Position numbers and translations under genes: made by a program. DNA of 64,000 nucleotides, taken from positions 372,001 to 436,000 of the forward strand of contig NZ_JOEE01000001.1 of assembly GCF_000720925.1 (NCBI RefSeq), given 5' to 3'. This document shows positions 7,858-15,417 of this stretch, in pieces; position 1 is the stretch's first letter, and each line of letters opens with the position of its first letter. The notes beneath the pieces were generated by a model. The model was not told the DNA's origin. It saw only the letters and a list, made by a program, of their open reading frames with translations, and searched no databases. Origin of the DNA: Phycicoccus jejuensis. GTDB lineage: Bacteria > Actinomycetota > Actinomycetes > Actinomycetales > Dermatophilaceae.

Positions 7858-8943
7858 ATGGAGATCCCGCAGCACTGGGTCCGGGTCGAGGGCTTCAGCC
7901 CCCACCTCGGGCGGTCCGGCGCGCCGCTGACGGTGTGGGGCTGGTCGGCCGAGTCCGACGCGGACGCCGAGCGGGTGGGCCGCGAGCGGCTCGCCGAGCT
8001 CCTCGAGCGGGTCGCGCGCGAGGGGCGCCTGCCCGAGACGCGCGGCTACTACCCGCGCACGCCACTGCGCGAGCCCGTCCTCGAGGAGGTCCGCGCCGAC
8101 GACGGCCGGCTCATCGGGGTCGTCACCCGCAACCGGATGGGCTGCGAGGTCCTCTGCACCGACCTGCTCCTCATCGCCGACGTCGACTGCCCCGAGCTCG
8201 CCGACGAGCGCCCGGCCGCCCGGCGTCGCTCGACGCAGTCGACGGCGGGCGACCGGGGCCGCGGGGTCGGGGGTTTCCTGCGGCGGCTCGTGCTCGGCCG
8301 CCCGGACCCCACCCCGATGGAGCCCTCCGGCGAGGACGCGGCCGGGCTCGACGGCCCCGAGCCGGTCGCCGGGCCGGCGGGGAGCGCGTCGTCGTCCTCC
8401 GGCGCGTCGGGGTACGAGGCCTACCCCGACCCGCCCGGCGAGGAGGGCCGCGTCGTCACCGCCACCGGTCCGGGCGGGCCGTCGGTGGCCGACTGCCTGG
8501 CCGCCGAGAACGCGTGGGAGTTCGGGCGCCGCCATCCCGGGCTCGGGGTGCGGGTCTACCGGACGGCGGCCGGGCTGCGCGTCGTCGTCACCGGCGCCGG
8601 GCTGGCGCCGCAGTCGCCCGAGGCCCGGGCGCTGCTGATGGAGCTCGAGTCGGACCCGTTGTACGTCGAGCTCTGCGCGACGCACGCCAGCTACCGGGCC
8701 CGCCTGACCCCCAAGCCGTTCCGCATCGGGCAGGCCGCGCTGACCGTGCCCTGGCCGTGCCGCGACGACGCCGAGGAGCGCCGGTACCTGCGCTGGGTCG
8801 ACACCTACGAGGCCGCGGTCGGCGAGTACGCGGTGTGCCGCCTGGTCAGCGCGTCGGGGCCGGTGCCGGGGCCGGACGAGCAGCGCCTCGTCGAGCTGCA
8901 CGACGAGCGCACCGGGGTCGCGGAGCGCCTGCCCCTCGCCTGA
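7858..8943 (+). CDS. Conserved hypothetical protein, two domains with acidic linker
   Basis: 361 aa with no signal peptide or membrane segment. I do not recognise a named domain. Residues 1-115 hold a conserved-looking block (RGYYPRTPLREPVLEEV, then TRNRMGCEVLCTDLLLIADVD). Residues 120-205 are a low-complexity Ser/Gly/Pro/acid linker. Residues 205-361 form a second block with FGRRHPGLGVRVYRTAAGLR, CATHASYRARLTPKPFRIG and CRDDAEERRYLRWVDTYE. The alternating charged and aromatic conserved stretches suggest a soluble enzyme or nucleic-acid protein. It starts 15 nt after the kinase. CAGACT at 7844-7849 could be a -10 box for a leaderless start 8 nt later. It is unlikely to belong to MurNAc metabolism. 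Confidence 0.7.
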   Translation: MEIPQHWVRVEGFSPHLGRSGAPLTVWGWSAESDADAERVGRERLAELLERVAREGRLPETRGYYPRTPLREPVLEEVRADDGRLIGVVTRNRMGCEVLCTDLLLIADVDCPELADERPAARRRSTQSTAGDRGRGVGGFLRRLVLGRPDPTPMEPSGEDAAGLDGPEPVAGPAGSASSSSGASGYEAYPDPPGEEGRVVTATGPGGPSVADCLAAENAWEFGRRHPGLGVRVYRTAAGLRVVVTGAGLAPQSPEARALLMELESDPLYVELCATHASYRARLTPKPFRIGQAALTVPWPCRDDAEERRYLRWVDTYEAAVGEYAVCRLVSASGPVPGPDEQRLVELHDERTGVAERLPLA

Positions 8944-8946
8944 CCG

Positions 8947-9054
8947 GTCGAGGTGGAGCTCGACCCCCTCGCGGTCGGGTTTCACCTCGACGCGGGGATG
9001 CGCCGGCGGGTCGAGGTGACAAGAGACCCTCTGGCGGTCGGATTTCACCTCGAC
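8947..9054. repeat. Tandem pair of 45-bp inverted-repeat units, 63-bp period
   Basis: Unit 1 is 8947-8991 and unit 2 is 9010-9054. Each starts GTCGAGGTG and ends CACCTCGAC (9-bp perfect inverted repeat), with a 27-nt interior that is 18/27 identical between units (shared GCGGTCGG block). The repeat offset is exactly 63 bp. The pair lies between the stop of the hypothetical gene and the tRNA-Ser terminator. A second pair of similar shape lies at 58683-58800. Confidence 0.85.
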
Positions 9055-9069
9055 CGGGGGAGAGCAACG

Positions 9070-9105
9070 AGGAACCCCCCGGTCGCGAGCGACCGGGGGG
9101 TTCCT
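9070..9105 (-). terminator. Terminator of tRNA-Ser (bidirectional hairpin)
   Basis: Perfect inverted repeat: 9070-9086 pairs with 9089-9105 (17 bp, containing C6/G6). It begins 2 nt beyond the 3' end of the tRNA gene on the minus strand, and also stands downstream of the plus-strand gene ending at 8943. Confidence 0.8.
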
Positions 9106-9107
9106 GG

Positions 9108-9195
9108 TGGCGGAGGATGGGGGATTTGAACCCCCGAGGGTTTTATCCCAACACGATTTCCAATCGTGCGCACTAGGCCACTATGCGAATCCTCC
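9108..9195 (-). tRNA. tRNA-Ser(GGA)
   Basis: On the minus strand the acceptor stem GGAGGAT/ATCCTCC, discriminator G and an encoded CCA are visible. The anticodon stem-loop ACGATTGGAAATCGT carries anticodon GGA. A long variable arm and T-loop GGTTCAAATCC complete a class II serine tRNA of 88 nt including CCA. Confidence 0.95.
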
Positions 9196-9296
9196 GCCGA
9201 GGAGGCTACCCGAGGGCAGGGGTGCACCAGAAATCGGGGCTGCGCACACCCGCAGGAGCGGTCGACAGCCGGCGGCGGCGCTGCCATCATCCGGGC

Positions 9297-10115
9297 ATGG
9301 ACGAGGGGGCGAAGGTCGCGACGCGGTCACCACGGGGCGCCTGGACACCGCCCGACGACGGGTCACCGCGCCCGCCCCGCCGCAGCGACCGGGTGTACGG
9401 GGCGGTCCTCGTGCTGCTGTGGGCGGCGTGCCTCGTGAGCACCGCGATGGTCACGACGAGCCTGGTCACTCCCGACCGACTGCGTGACGACGTCGCGGCC
9501 GGGCGGGTTCTCGACTGGCGCGTCGTCGCCGTCACCGGTTCCTACCGCGACCTGCCCTGGGCGAGCGAACCGATGCTCAACGTGCCGGGTGCCCGGCTCG
9601 ACGGCACCCCGGACCCCGACAGCCCCTCCGTCCCGGGAGCGCGCACGGTGCAGTACACCGTCGACTCGGTGCTGTCGCCGACCCGGGTCGTCGACCCCTC
9701 GACCACCCTGGACACCGAGGGCGAGGCGCTCACGGCCCTACGGACGGCCGGGATCCCCGCGGCAGCCGGGCGGGTCGAGCCACCCGAGACACCGGGGGTC
9801 AGCACCGACGTGCCGGTGCTCCTGGGCGCGGCGCTCTTCGCGTTCACCCTCGTGGCGGTCGTCGTCGGGCCCCGGCCCACACGCGGGACCCGCTGGTTCT
9901 GGGGCTGGCTGCTCTTCCTCCCCCTCGGCCTCGGGATGCTCTTCTTCGCTGTCCTCGAGCTGCTGCGGCCCGGCCCCGCCATCGCGGCAGGGCAGCGCCC
10001 ACGCCGGGGCGGAGGGACCGGGCTGCTGCTCGGGGTGGCGGGGGGCCTGCTCGTGACCGGGCTCCTCACGGCGCTGGCCGACGCCACCCACTGGCTCTGG
10101 GTCGTGCGGCCGTGA
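9297..10115 (+). CDS. Unknown membrane protein, paralogue of the next gene
   Basis: 272 aa. A cytoplasmic Pro/Arg-rich N-terminus is followed by one membrane helix (YGAVLVLLWAACLVSTAMV, about residues 34-52), a long extracytoplasmic region starting VTPDRLRDDVAAGRVLDWRV, and three C-terminal helices (about 178-265) that include GTRWFWGWLLFLPLGLGM. The same layout and the D-R-L-x-x-D-x-A-x-G-R-V and GTRWFW motifs recur in the downstream gene, so the two arose by tandem duplication. No function is recognised. ATG 9297 has no Shine-Dalgarno; CATCAT ends 6 nt before it. GTGA overlap couples it to the next gene. Confidence 0.75.
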   Translation: MDEGAKVATRSPRGAWTPPDDGSPRPPRRSDRVYGAVLVLLWAACLVSTAMVTTSLVTPDRLRDDVAAGRVLDWRVVAVTGSYRDLPWASEPMLNVPGARLDGTPDPDSPSVPGARTVQYTVDSVLSPTRVVDPSTTLDTEGEALTALRTAGIPAAAGRVEPPETPGVSTDVPVLLGAALFAFTLVAVVVGPRPTRGTRWFWGWLLFLPLGLGMLFFAVLELLRPGPAIAAGQRPRRGGGTGLLLGVAGGLLVTGLLTALADATHWLWVVRP

Positions 10116-10879
10116 GCGCGCAGACCACCCCCGGGTCACCCGGGGTGCCGGAGCTCGCCCGGCGCGTGCTGCTCCCGCGACGTCCGTCACCGCAGGTGCT
10201 GCGCCTCGCCGCCGGGCTGCTCGTCCTCGTCGCCACGACGGCCTGGTCGGTCCTCGCGTGGGCTGGCGCCGTCCGGACCGTGGACGTCGACCGGCTGCAG
10301 CTCGACCTCGCGCAGGGGCGCGTCGTGGCCGCGACCCTCGTCGAGGACGTCCGGGAGGACGGCGGCGGCTTCGGGTCGCGCCTCTGGGACTCGACGACGT
10401 GGACGGTCCACGGCGACGGCGCACCGGACGGCGGCGGCACCGCCCTGGTCTACCGCACGACCGACCTCGTCGGCCCGCTGCGGCTCGTCGACGTCCGGGC
10501 GACGCCCGGCCCCGAGGCGCTCCTCGCCGAGGTGCGCTCCAGGACGGGCGGGGTCTCCTCGCAGGTCGGCGACCCCGACCCGGTGCGGGGCGTCCTCCCG
10601 GCGCTCGTCGCGCTCGGGGTGCTCGGGCTCGTCGTCGCCGGTCCGCCGCCGCGCTGGGGGACCCGGTGGTTCTGGTTCTGGGTGTGCGGCGCGGCCGTGC
10701 CGCTCGGGGTCTGGGCCTTCGCCGTCCTCGAGCTCGTGACGCGACGGCGCCAGCACCCCGAGGGTCTGCGCCGGCTCGGCGGCTGGGCGGGCTTCGGCCT
10801 CGGGTTCGTGCTCTCGGTGGGGGTCGCGCTCGCCGGAGCGGGCGTGCGGCGCCTCCTCGGGGCCGGGGTGCCCTTCTAG
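10112..10879 (+). CDS. Unknown membrane protein, paralogue of the preceding gene
   Basis: 255 aa. One helix near residues 30-52 (LRLAAGLLVLVATTAWSVLA), an external domain starting VDVDRLQLDLAQGRVVAATL, and C-terminal helices containing GTRWFWFWVCGAAVPLGVW. It matches the upstream protein in length, topology and key motifs. The GTG start overlaps the previous stop by 4 nt, so the proteins are probably made together and may form a hetero-oligomer. No known domain is recognised. The convergent gene ends 4 bp beyond its stop. Confidence 0.75.
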   Translation: MSAQTTPGSPGVPELARRVLLPRRPSPQVLRLAAGLLVLVATTAWSVLAWAGAVRTVDVDRLQLDLAQGRVVAATLVEDVREDGGGFGSRLWDSTTWTVHGDGAPDGGGTALVYRTTDLVGPLRLVDVRATPGPEALLAEVRSRTGGVSSQVGDPDPVRGVLPALVALGVLGLVVAGPPPRWGTRWFWFWVCGAAVPLGVWAFAVLELVTRRRQHPEGLRRLGGWAGFGLGFVLSVGVALAGAGVRRLLGAGVPF

Positions 10880-10883
10880 CCGC

Positions 10884-11348
10884 TCAGGCGCCGGCGCGTC
10901 CTCCGGGCGGGCCGACGACGAGCAGCGCGGCCGTCGCCACGAGCACGAGCGCCCCGCCGACCACCGCGGCGAGGACCGGCCGTGACAGCGCCCGGGCGAG
11001 CACGCGCTCGAGCACGTGCGCCGGACGGTCGCCACCGGGGGCGAGCCGCCACGACGTCGCGAGGCGGCCGCTGCGCTCCACGCGCCGCTCGACCCAGAGG
11101 GTCGCGAACGGCGGCAGCGCCGCGACGAGCGCGAGGGCGGTCATCCGGCGCGACCAGCGCTGGTCGAGGGCGACGACGACCGTGACGAGCACGTACGCGA
11201 GGAACACGACGCCGTGGACGAGCCCGAAGACGGCGACGCCGAGCTCGGTCGTCCGGGTGACGTACTTGAGCACCATGCCGAGCAGCAGCAGGCCCCAGGT
11301 GACGGCCTCGGTGCGGGCGAGCGCGGGGTACAGGGTCGCGGGGGTCAT
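10884..11348 (-). CDS. DUF3817-family integral membrane protein
   Basis: 154 aa with about three membrane helices: TEAVTWGLLLLGMVLKY, VAVFGLVHGVVFLAYVLVTV, and a C-terminal one near VLVATAALLVV. The EAVTWGLLL...K, HGVVFLAY and PFATLWVERR blocks are typical of DUF3817 proteins, whose biochemical role is unknown. An in-frame GTG 33 nt further upstream exists, but ATG 11348 fits the usual family start near MTPATLYPALARTEA. It stands alone between convergent genes on its 3' side and the ScyD-like gene upstream. Confidence 0.75.
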   Translation of the reverse strand: MTPATLYPALARTEAVTWGLLLLGMVLKYVTRTTELGVAVFGLVHGVVFLAYVLVTVVVALDQRWSRRMTALALVAALPPFATLWVERRVERSGRLATSWRLAPGGDRPAHVLERVLARALSRPVLAAVVGGALVLVATAALLVVGPPGGRAGA

Positions 11349-11477
11349 GTCGTCCTCGGGTCGTGGCGGGGGCGCCACCATCCTCCGTGACGATGCTGGG
11401 AGCGCTGCGACCGGGGCGGCCGACGACGCGCCGCAGGGCGGGTCGCGACGACGACCCGCCCTGCGATGGAGGGTGGC

Positions 11478-12602
11478 TCAGCCCTTCCAGGAGCCGCGCC
11501 AGTGCTTCTTCCCGTCGTAGATCTGCACGATCGTGCCGGGCGCCGGCGGGTCCTCGTTGCCGAGCGTCGCGGCCCACAGCGAGCCGTTGCGGCCCGACTC
11601 GACGGCCACGACCCCGGGCAGGTCGAGGTAGGGCCGGACCTTCCCGTGGCGGACCACCGAGATGCGTCCGGCGAAGAGCTCGGCGACGTAGATCTCGCCG
11701 TGCGACCCGAGCGCGAGGTTGGTCGCGCCGAGGAGGCCGCGCGCGACGAGGCACACCTCGCCGGTGCGCGGGTCGACGCGGTAGACCGAGCCCCGCGCGC
11801 CGAGGACCGGCGACTCCGGGCCGCCCGGCAGGGTCGTCACGTAGAGCATCCCGTCCCGGCCGACCTCGACGTCGGTCGGCACCGACTCGAACCGGTACGT
11901 CACGCCGACGACGCAGTCGGGCAGGCCGAGCGCGGCGGTCATCTCGGCCGTGAAGGTCGTCGGCTGCGCCGGGAGCACGGCGAGGGTGCGGATGCGCCCG
12001 CTGTTCGTCACCGTGAACAGGGCGTTGGCGCCGGCGTCGGCGACCACCCAGCCGCTGCGGGTCGCGGCGACCGAGTAGGCGTGCGAGTCGACGCCGCCGG
12101 TGTAGGACACCGGGAATTGCGCCGCCGTGAAGGCGTCGGTGACGCACTGGCTCGGGTTGCGCACCCCGTAGTGGATGCGCGAGTCGGGGTTCTTCGCGAC
12201 CTCGAAGGCGTGGGTGTCGGCGTACGTCGTCCGGCCGCGGGCGTCCCGGATGGTCAGGCCGCTCTCGGAGTTCTCGAACGTCGAGAAGTCGGTGACCGTC
12301 GTCGTCCACGCGATCCGCTTGCCGTCCCGGGAACGGGCGATGCCGGAGGCCCCGGGCTGCTCGGTCGCGATGGGCGTGATCGACCCGTCGCGCTGGAGCC
12401 GCCCGACGAGGCCGGGCCCGCCGTCGGCGACGAGCACCGATTTGCCCGAGGTGTCGATGTTGAACGGGGCGGCGAGCTGGTCCGAGCGCGGGACCGGGTG
12501 GGGCGTGGGGTGCCCTCCGTGGGCCGACGCGGCGGTCGGTGGGACGAGGAGGAACGCGCTCGCGGCCGCGACCGCGGCGAGCATCCTGGTGGGTCTGGTC
12601 AT
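11478..12602 (-). CDS. Secreted ScyD/ScyE-family beta-propeller protein
   Basis: 374 aa with a clear signal peptide (MTRPTRMLAAVAAASAFLLV, cleavage near ASA-HGG). The mature protein has repeated beta-propeller-like blades such as KSVLVADGGPGLVGRLQRDG, LGSHGEIYVAELFAGRISVV and VAVESGRNGSLWAATLGNED. This pattern fits the ScyD/ScyE family of secreted propellers, named from the scytonemin cluster of cyanobacteria and common in actinobacteria with unknown substrate. GGGAGACC upstream of ATG 12602 is a good ribosome-binding site; the in-frame upstream extension to 12767 lacks coding character. Confidence 0.8.
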   Translation of the reverse strand: MTRPTRMLAAVAAASAFLLVPPTAASAHGGHPTPHPVPRSDQLAAPFNIDTSGKSVLVADGGPGLVGRLQRDGSITPIATEQPGASGIARSRDGKRIAWTTTVTDFSTFENSESGLTIRDARGRTTYADTHAFEVAKNPDSRIHYGVRNPSQCVTDAFTAAQFPVSYTGGVDSHAYSVAATRSGWVVADAGANALFTVTNSGRIRTLAVLPAQPTTFTAEMTAALGLPDCVVGVTYRFESVPTDVEVGRDGMLYVTTLPGGPESPVLGARGSVYRVDPRTGEVCLVARGLLGATNLALGSHGEIYVAELFAGRISVVRHGKVRPYLDLPGVVAVESGRNGSLWAATLGNEDPPAPGTIVQIYDGKKHWRGSWKG

Positions 12603-12763
12603 GCGTGGTCTCCCTGCGGTGCGCGGCCCCCTGGTCGCGCGGTGGGCGGTGCTGGGCGACGGCGCAGGTGGGTGGTCCCCCTCGGCCGCCGCGGTGGTGA
12701 CCCCGGTCCTGCGGGTCACGGTGAGGCGCCGGCGGTCATGCTTCCGGCCGGCGCCGTCGCCGG

Positions 12764-14218
12764 TCAATGGCCCGGTCGAGCCATGCCGGGCAGACGCCGG
12801 ACCCGGCCCGAGCGTCGGCTCGGACCGGGTCCGTGGGGTCGTGCGGAGGGGGTGAGGTCAGTCGCGGGCCCGTCGAGCACCCGGTCGTGCCGCAGCGAGG
12901 TCGCCTTGGTCTCCTTGGCGAGGAGGACGGAGACGACGGTGATCGCCGCCGCCACGGCGAGGTAGACGGCGACCGCACCGGTGTTCTTCTCGTCGGTCGA
13001 GCCGAGGAGCTGCAGGGCGATGATCGGTGCCAGCGCACCGGCGAGGATCGACGCGAGCTGGTAGCCGACCGACGCGCCGGTTTAGCGCACCGAGGTGCCG
13101 AAGAGCTCCGAGAAGAACGCGGCCTGCGGCGAGTACATCAGCGCGTGGAAGAACAGGCCGACGAGCGTCGCGAGCATGATCTGCGGCCCGCTCAGGCTGT
13201 CGATCATCCCGAAGTACACCAAGCCCCAGACCCCGACGCCGACGGCGCCGACGAGGTACAGCGGCCGGCGGCCGACCTTGTCCGAGAGGGCCCCGATGGC
13301 CGGGATGAGGACCGACTGCATCGCCGCGCCGGCGAGCAGCGCCCCGAGGACGACGCCCTTCTGCGCACCGAGGTAGGTCGTGACGTACGTGATGACGACG
13401 ATCGTGAAGATGTAGTAGCTGATGTTTCTCGGCCATCCGCATGCCCATCGCGAGGAGGACCTCACGGGGGTAGCGGCGCAGGACCTCGAGGATCGGCAGG
13501 TGGGCCTTGTCCGAGGACTCGATCTCGGCCTTGGCCTCGGCGAAGACGGGAGACTCCTCGAGGCTGACGCGTACCCAGAGGCCGATGAGGACCATGACGG
13601 CCGAGAGGAGGAACGGGGTGCGCCAGCCCCAGGCGTTGAACGCGGCGTCGGACTGGAAGACCGAGAGCAGCCAGAGGACACCGGTCGCGAGGAGGTTGCC
13701 GAAGGGCACACCGGCCTGCGGCCAGCTCGACCAGAAGCCGCGGTGCTCGTCCTTGCCGTGCTCGGCCACCATGAGGACCGCGCCGCCCCACTCGCCGCCG
13801 ACCGCGAAGCCCTGGACCAGGCGGCACAGGAGCAGCAGCAGCGGCGCCGCGATGCCGATCGTCGCGTAGGTCGGCAGGAGGCCGATCGCGACGGTCGCGC
13901 CGCCCATCATGAGCAGCGAGATGACGAGCATCTTCTTGCGCCCGACCCGGTCCCCGTAGTGGCCGAAGACGACACCGCCGAGCGGGCGGGCGACGAAGCC
14001 GAGGGCGTAGGTGCAGAACGCGAGGAGCGTGCCGGTCAGCGGGTCGCTGTCGGGGAAGAACAGGCTGCCGAAGACGAGGGCCGCGGCGGAGCCGTAGAGG
14101 AAGAGTCGTACCACTCGACGGCGGTGCCGACGACGCTGGCGAAGACGATCTTGACGATGTTGCTGCGGGTCGGCGTCGGGGACGCGGAGCCGGCGGGACT
14201 GACGACGGTGTCGGACAT
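12764..14218 (-). pseudogene. MFS transporter of the MHS (ProP-like) family, disrupted three times
   Basis: The gene begins at ATG 14218 (MSDTVVSPAGSA) and keeps its family signature TAVEWYD, but three lesions break it. A 1-nt deletion near 14104-14107 shifts the frame just after EWYD (expected next FFLYGSAAA, found one frame away). A 1-nt insertion in TTT 13425-13427 returns the frame after RMAE, before NISYYIF. A TAA codon at 13082-13084 interrupts ...GTSVR*TGASVGYQ, where the family has a tyrosine. Between lesions the reading is excellent, including ARPLGGVVFGHYGDRVGRKK and GFAVGGEWGGAVLM. The native product would be a proton-coupled metabolite or osmolyte importer of about 480 aa. Three lesions in one gene argue for real decay, but sequencing error at the homopolymers is possible. 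A hairpin at 12798-12833 lies at the 3' end. Confidence 0.85.
12798..12833 (-). terminator. Hairpin at the 3' end of the MFS pseudogene
   Basis: CGGACCCGG...CCGGGTCCG plus inner CCGAGC/GCTCGG, with loop GTCG and one mismatch, gives a 15-bp stem. No T-run is present. The current open frame runs through it, so the native stop may have been nearer 12860, with a further small indel near the C-terminus. Confidence 0.5.
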
Positions 14219-14429
14219 GAGCCGCAACCGTAGGGATGTCCGCGGTCGAGGGGGGGGCGCGCGTGACGGACACATCTCGACGAGGAGGGTGGTGCGGGGA
14301 GCCACCCCCGAGCACGGACGGCGGGATGGCGGGGTGCGGTCGTCGGCGCCGTCGACGCACCGTCGGGTCGGCGGGGCGGGTGAGGCCACCCCGGGATTAC
14401 CGCCCGACGCGGCTCACCCCGTACGATCG

Positions 14430-14526
14430 TGCCCGGCACCCCGCGTGGTGGTACCCCACTGAACTCCCCCAGGGCAGGAATGCAGCAAGGGCAGGTGGGC
14501 TCTTCCAGGTACGCGGGGTGTCCTCG
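14430..14526 (+). ncRNA. ffs: Signal recognition particle RNA, small bacterial type
   Basis: The conserved SRP core reads CCAGGGCAGGAATGCAGCAA (14469-14488) followed by GGGCAG. The outer stem pairs GGCACCCCGCGT (14435-14446) with ACGCGGGGTGTC (14511-14522). This matches the 4.5S-type SRP RNA bound by Ffh. It stands upstream of dnaX and recR, as in many Gram-positives where the RNA gene (scr/ffs) precedes dnaX. Exact ends are estimated from the pairing. The rest of the gap 14219-14429 shows nothing recognisable. Confidence 0.9.
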
Positions 14527-14550
14527 TGTCCGGGGACGCCCCGCGCGAGG

Positions 14551-15399
14551 TCAGCGCGTGGCGGGCTCGGCCTGTCCGGCGTGCTCGTCGGGGCCGCAGA
14601 CCCCGCCACAGCCCCCCGCACCGCACCCGCAGCCGGTGGCCTCGGGCTGCGTCGTCTCGGCCTCGGCGGCGCCGCCGCTGCCGCACGCGCCGCCGCAGCA
14701 CCCACCACCGCAGCCGCCACCGGCGGCGGGCATCTCGGGCTCGGTGCCCTGGAGGTCCCAGACCTGGCGGATCGCCTGGAGGAGGACCTCGACGGGCTGG
14801 GCGCCGGTGACGCCGTACTTCTGGTCGAGGACGAACGTCGGCACGGAGGTGATGCCGATCTGGCCGGCGAGCGCCTCGTCGGTGCGGACGTCGATGCCGA
14901 AGTCGTCGGAGGCGAGCAGGTCCCGGACGTCCTGCTCGGGCAGACCGCCCTCGACACCGAGACGGACGAGGGTCTCGTGGTCGCCGATCGCGGCGCCCTG
15001 GGAGTACCAGGCGCGCAGGACGCGGTCGGTCACCGGCTGCTCGAGGTCGCGCGAGCGGGCGAGGTGCAGCAGGCGGTGGGCGTCGTAGGAGTTGCCGCCG
15101 ACGAGGCGCTCCCACGCGAAGTCGAGACCCACCTCGGCCGCGTCGCGGGCCATCTGCTCGTGCTGCGCGACCATCTGCTCGCGCGGCGTGCCGTACTTCT
15201 CGGCGATGCGGTCGACCTGCGGGGTGGCGTCGACGGCCGCCGCGTTGCGGTCGAGCTGGAAGCTGTGCCAGACGACCCCCACCTCGTCGGCGTGCTCGAA
15301 CTGCTCGAGGGCGAGCTCGAGGTGGCGCCGTCCCAGGTGGCAGAACGGGCAGAGGATGTCGGACCAGACGTCGATGCGCACCCCCCGAGGGTAGGTCAC
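14551..15399 (-). CDS. DsbA-family oxidoreductase, FrnE-like, with Cys-rich tail
   Basis: 282 aa. The thioredoxin-fold active site CPFC is at about residues 18-21 (DVWSDILCPFCHLGRRHLEL), and a cis-Pro loop SVPTFVLDQKYGVTGAQP lies near 188-205, typical of FrnE/polyketide-associated DsbA proteins in the cytoplasm. No signal peptide is seen. The last about 55 residues are unusual: Gly-rich with eight cysteines (GGGCGGGCCGGACGSGG, then TGCGCGAGGCGGVCG). Such a tail could bind a metal or act as extra redox cysteines. The start is GTG 15399 or GTG 15381. It is separate from the downstream ffs on the other strand. Confidence 0.82.
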   Translation of the reverse strand: MTYPRGVRIDVWSDILCPFCHLGRRHLELALEQFEHADEVGVVWHSFQLDRNAAAVDATPQVDRIAEKYGTPREQMVAQHEQMARDAAEVGLDFAWERLVGGNSYDAHRLLHLARSRDLEQPVTDRVLRAWYSQGAAIGDHETLVRLGVEGGLPEQDVRDLLASDDFGIDVRTDEALAGQIGITSVPTFVLDQKYGVTGAQPVEVLLQAIRQVWDLQGTEPEMPAAGGGCGGGCCGGACGSGGAAEAETTQPEATGCGCGAGGCGGVCGPDEHAGQAEPATR

Positions 15400-15417
15400 G
15401 CTCCTGACGGTCGGGGC

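Noticed and set aside
5821..9048. Very long open frame (over 1000 codons) on the minus strand
   Set aside because: It lies opposite well-identified permease and kinase genes and is Arg/Pro/Gly-rich; a typical antisense frame in high-GC DNA.
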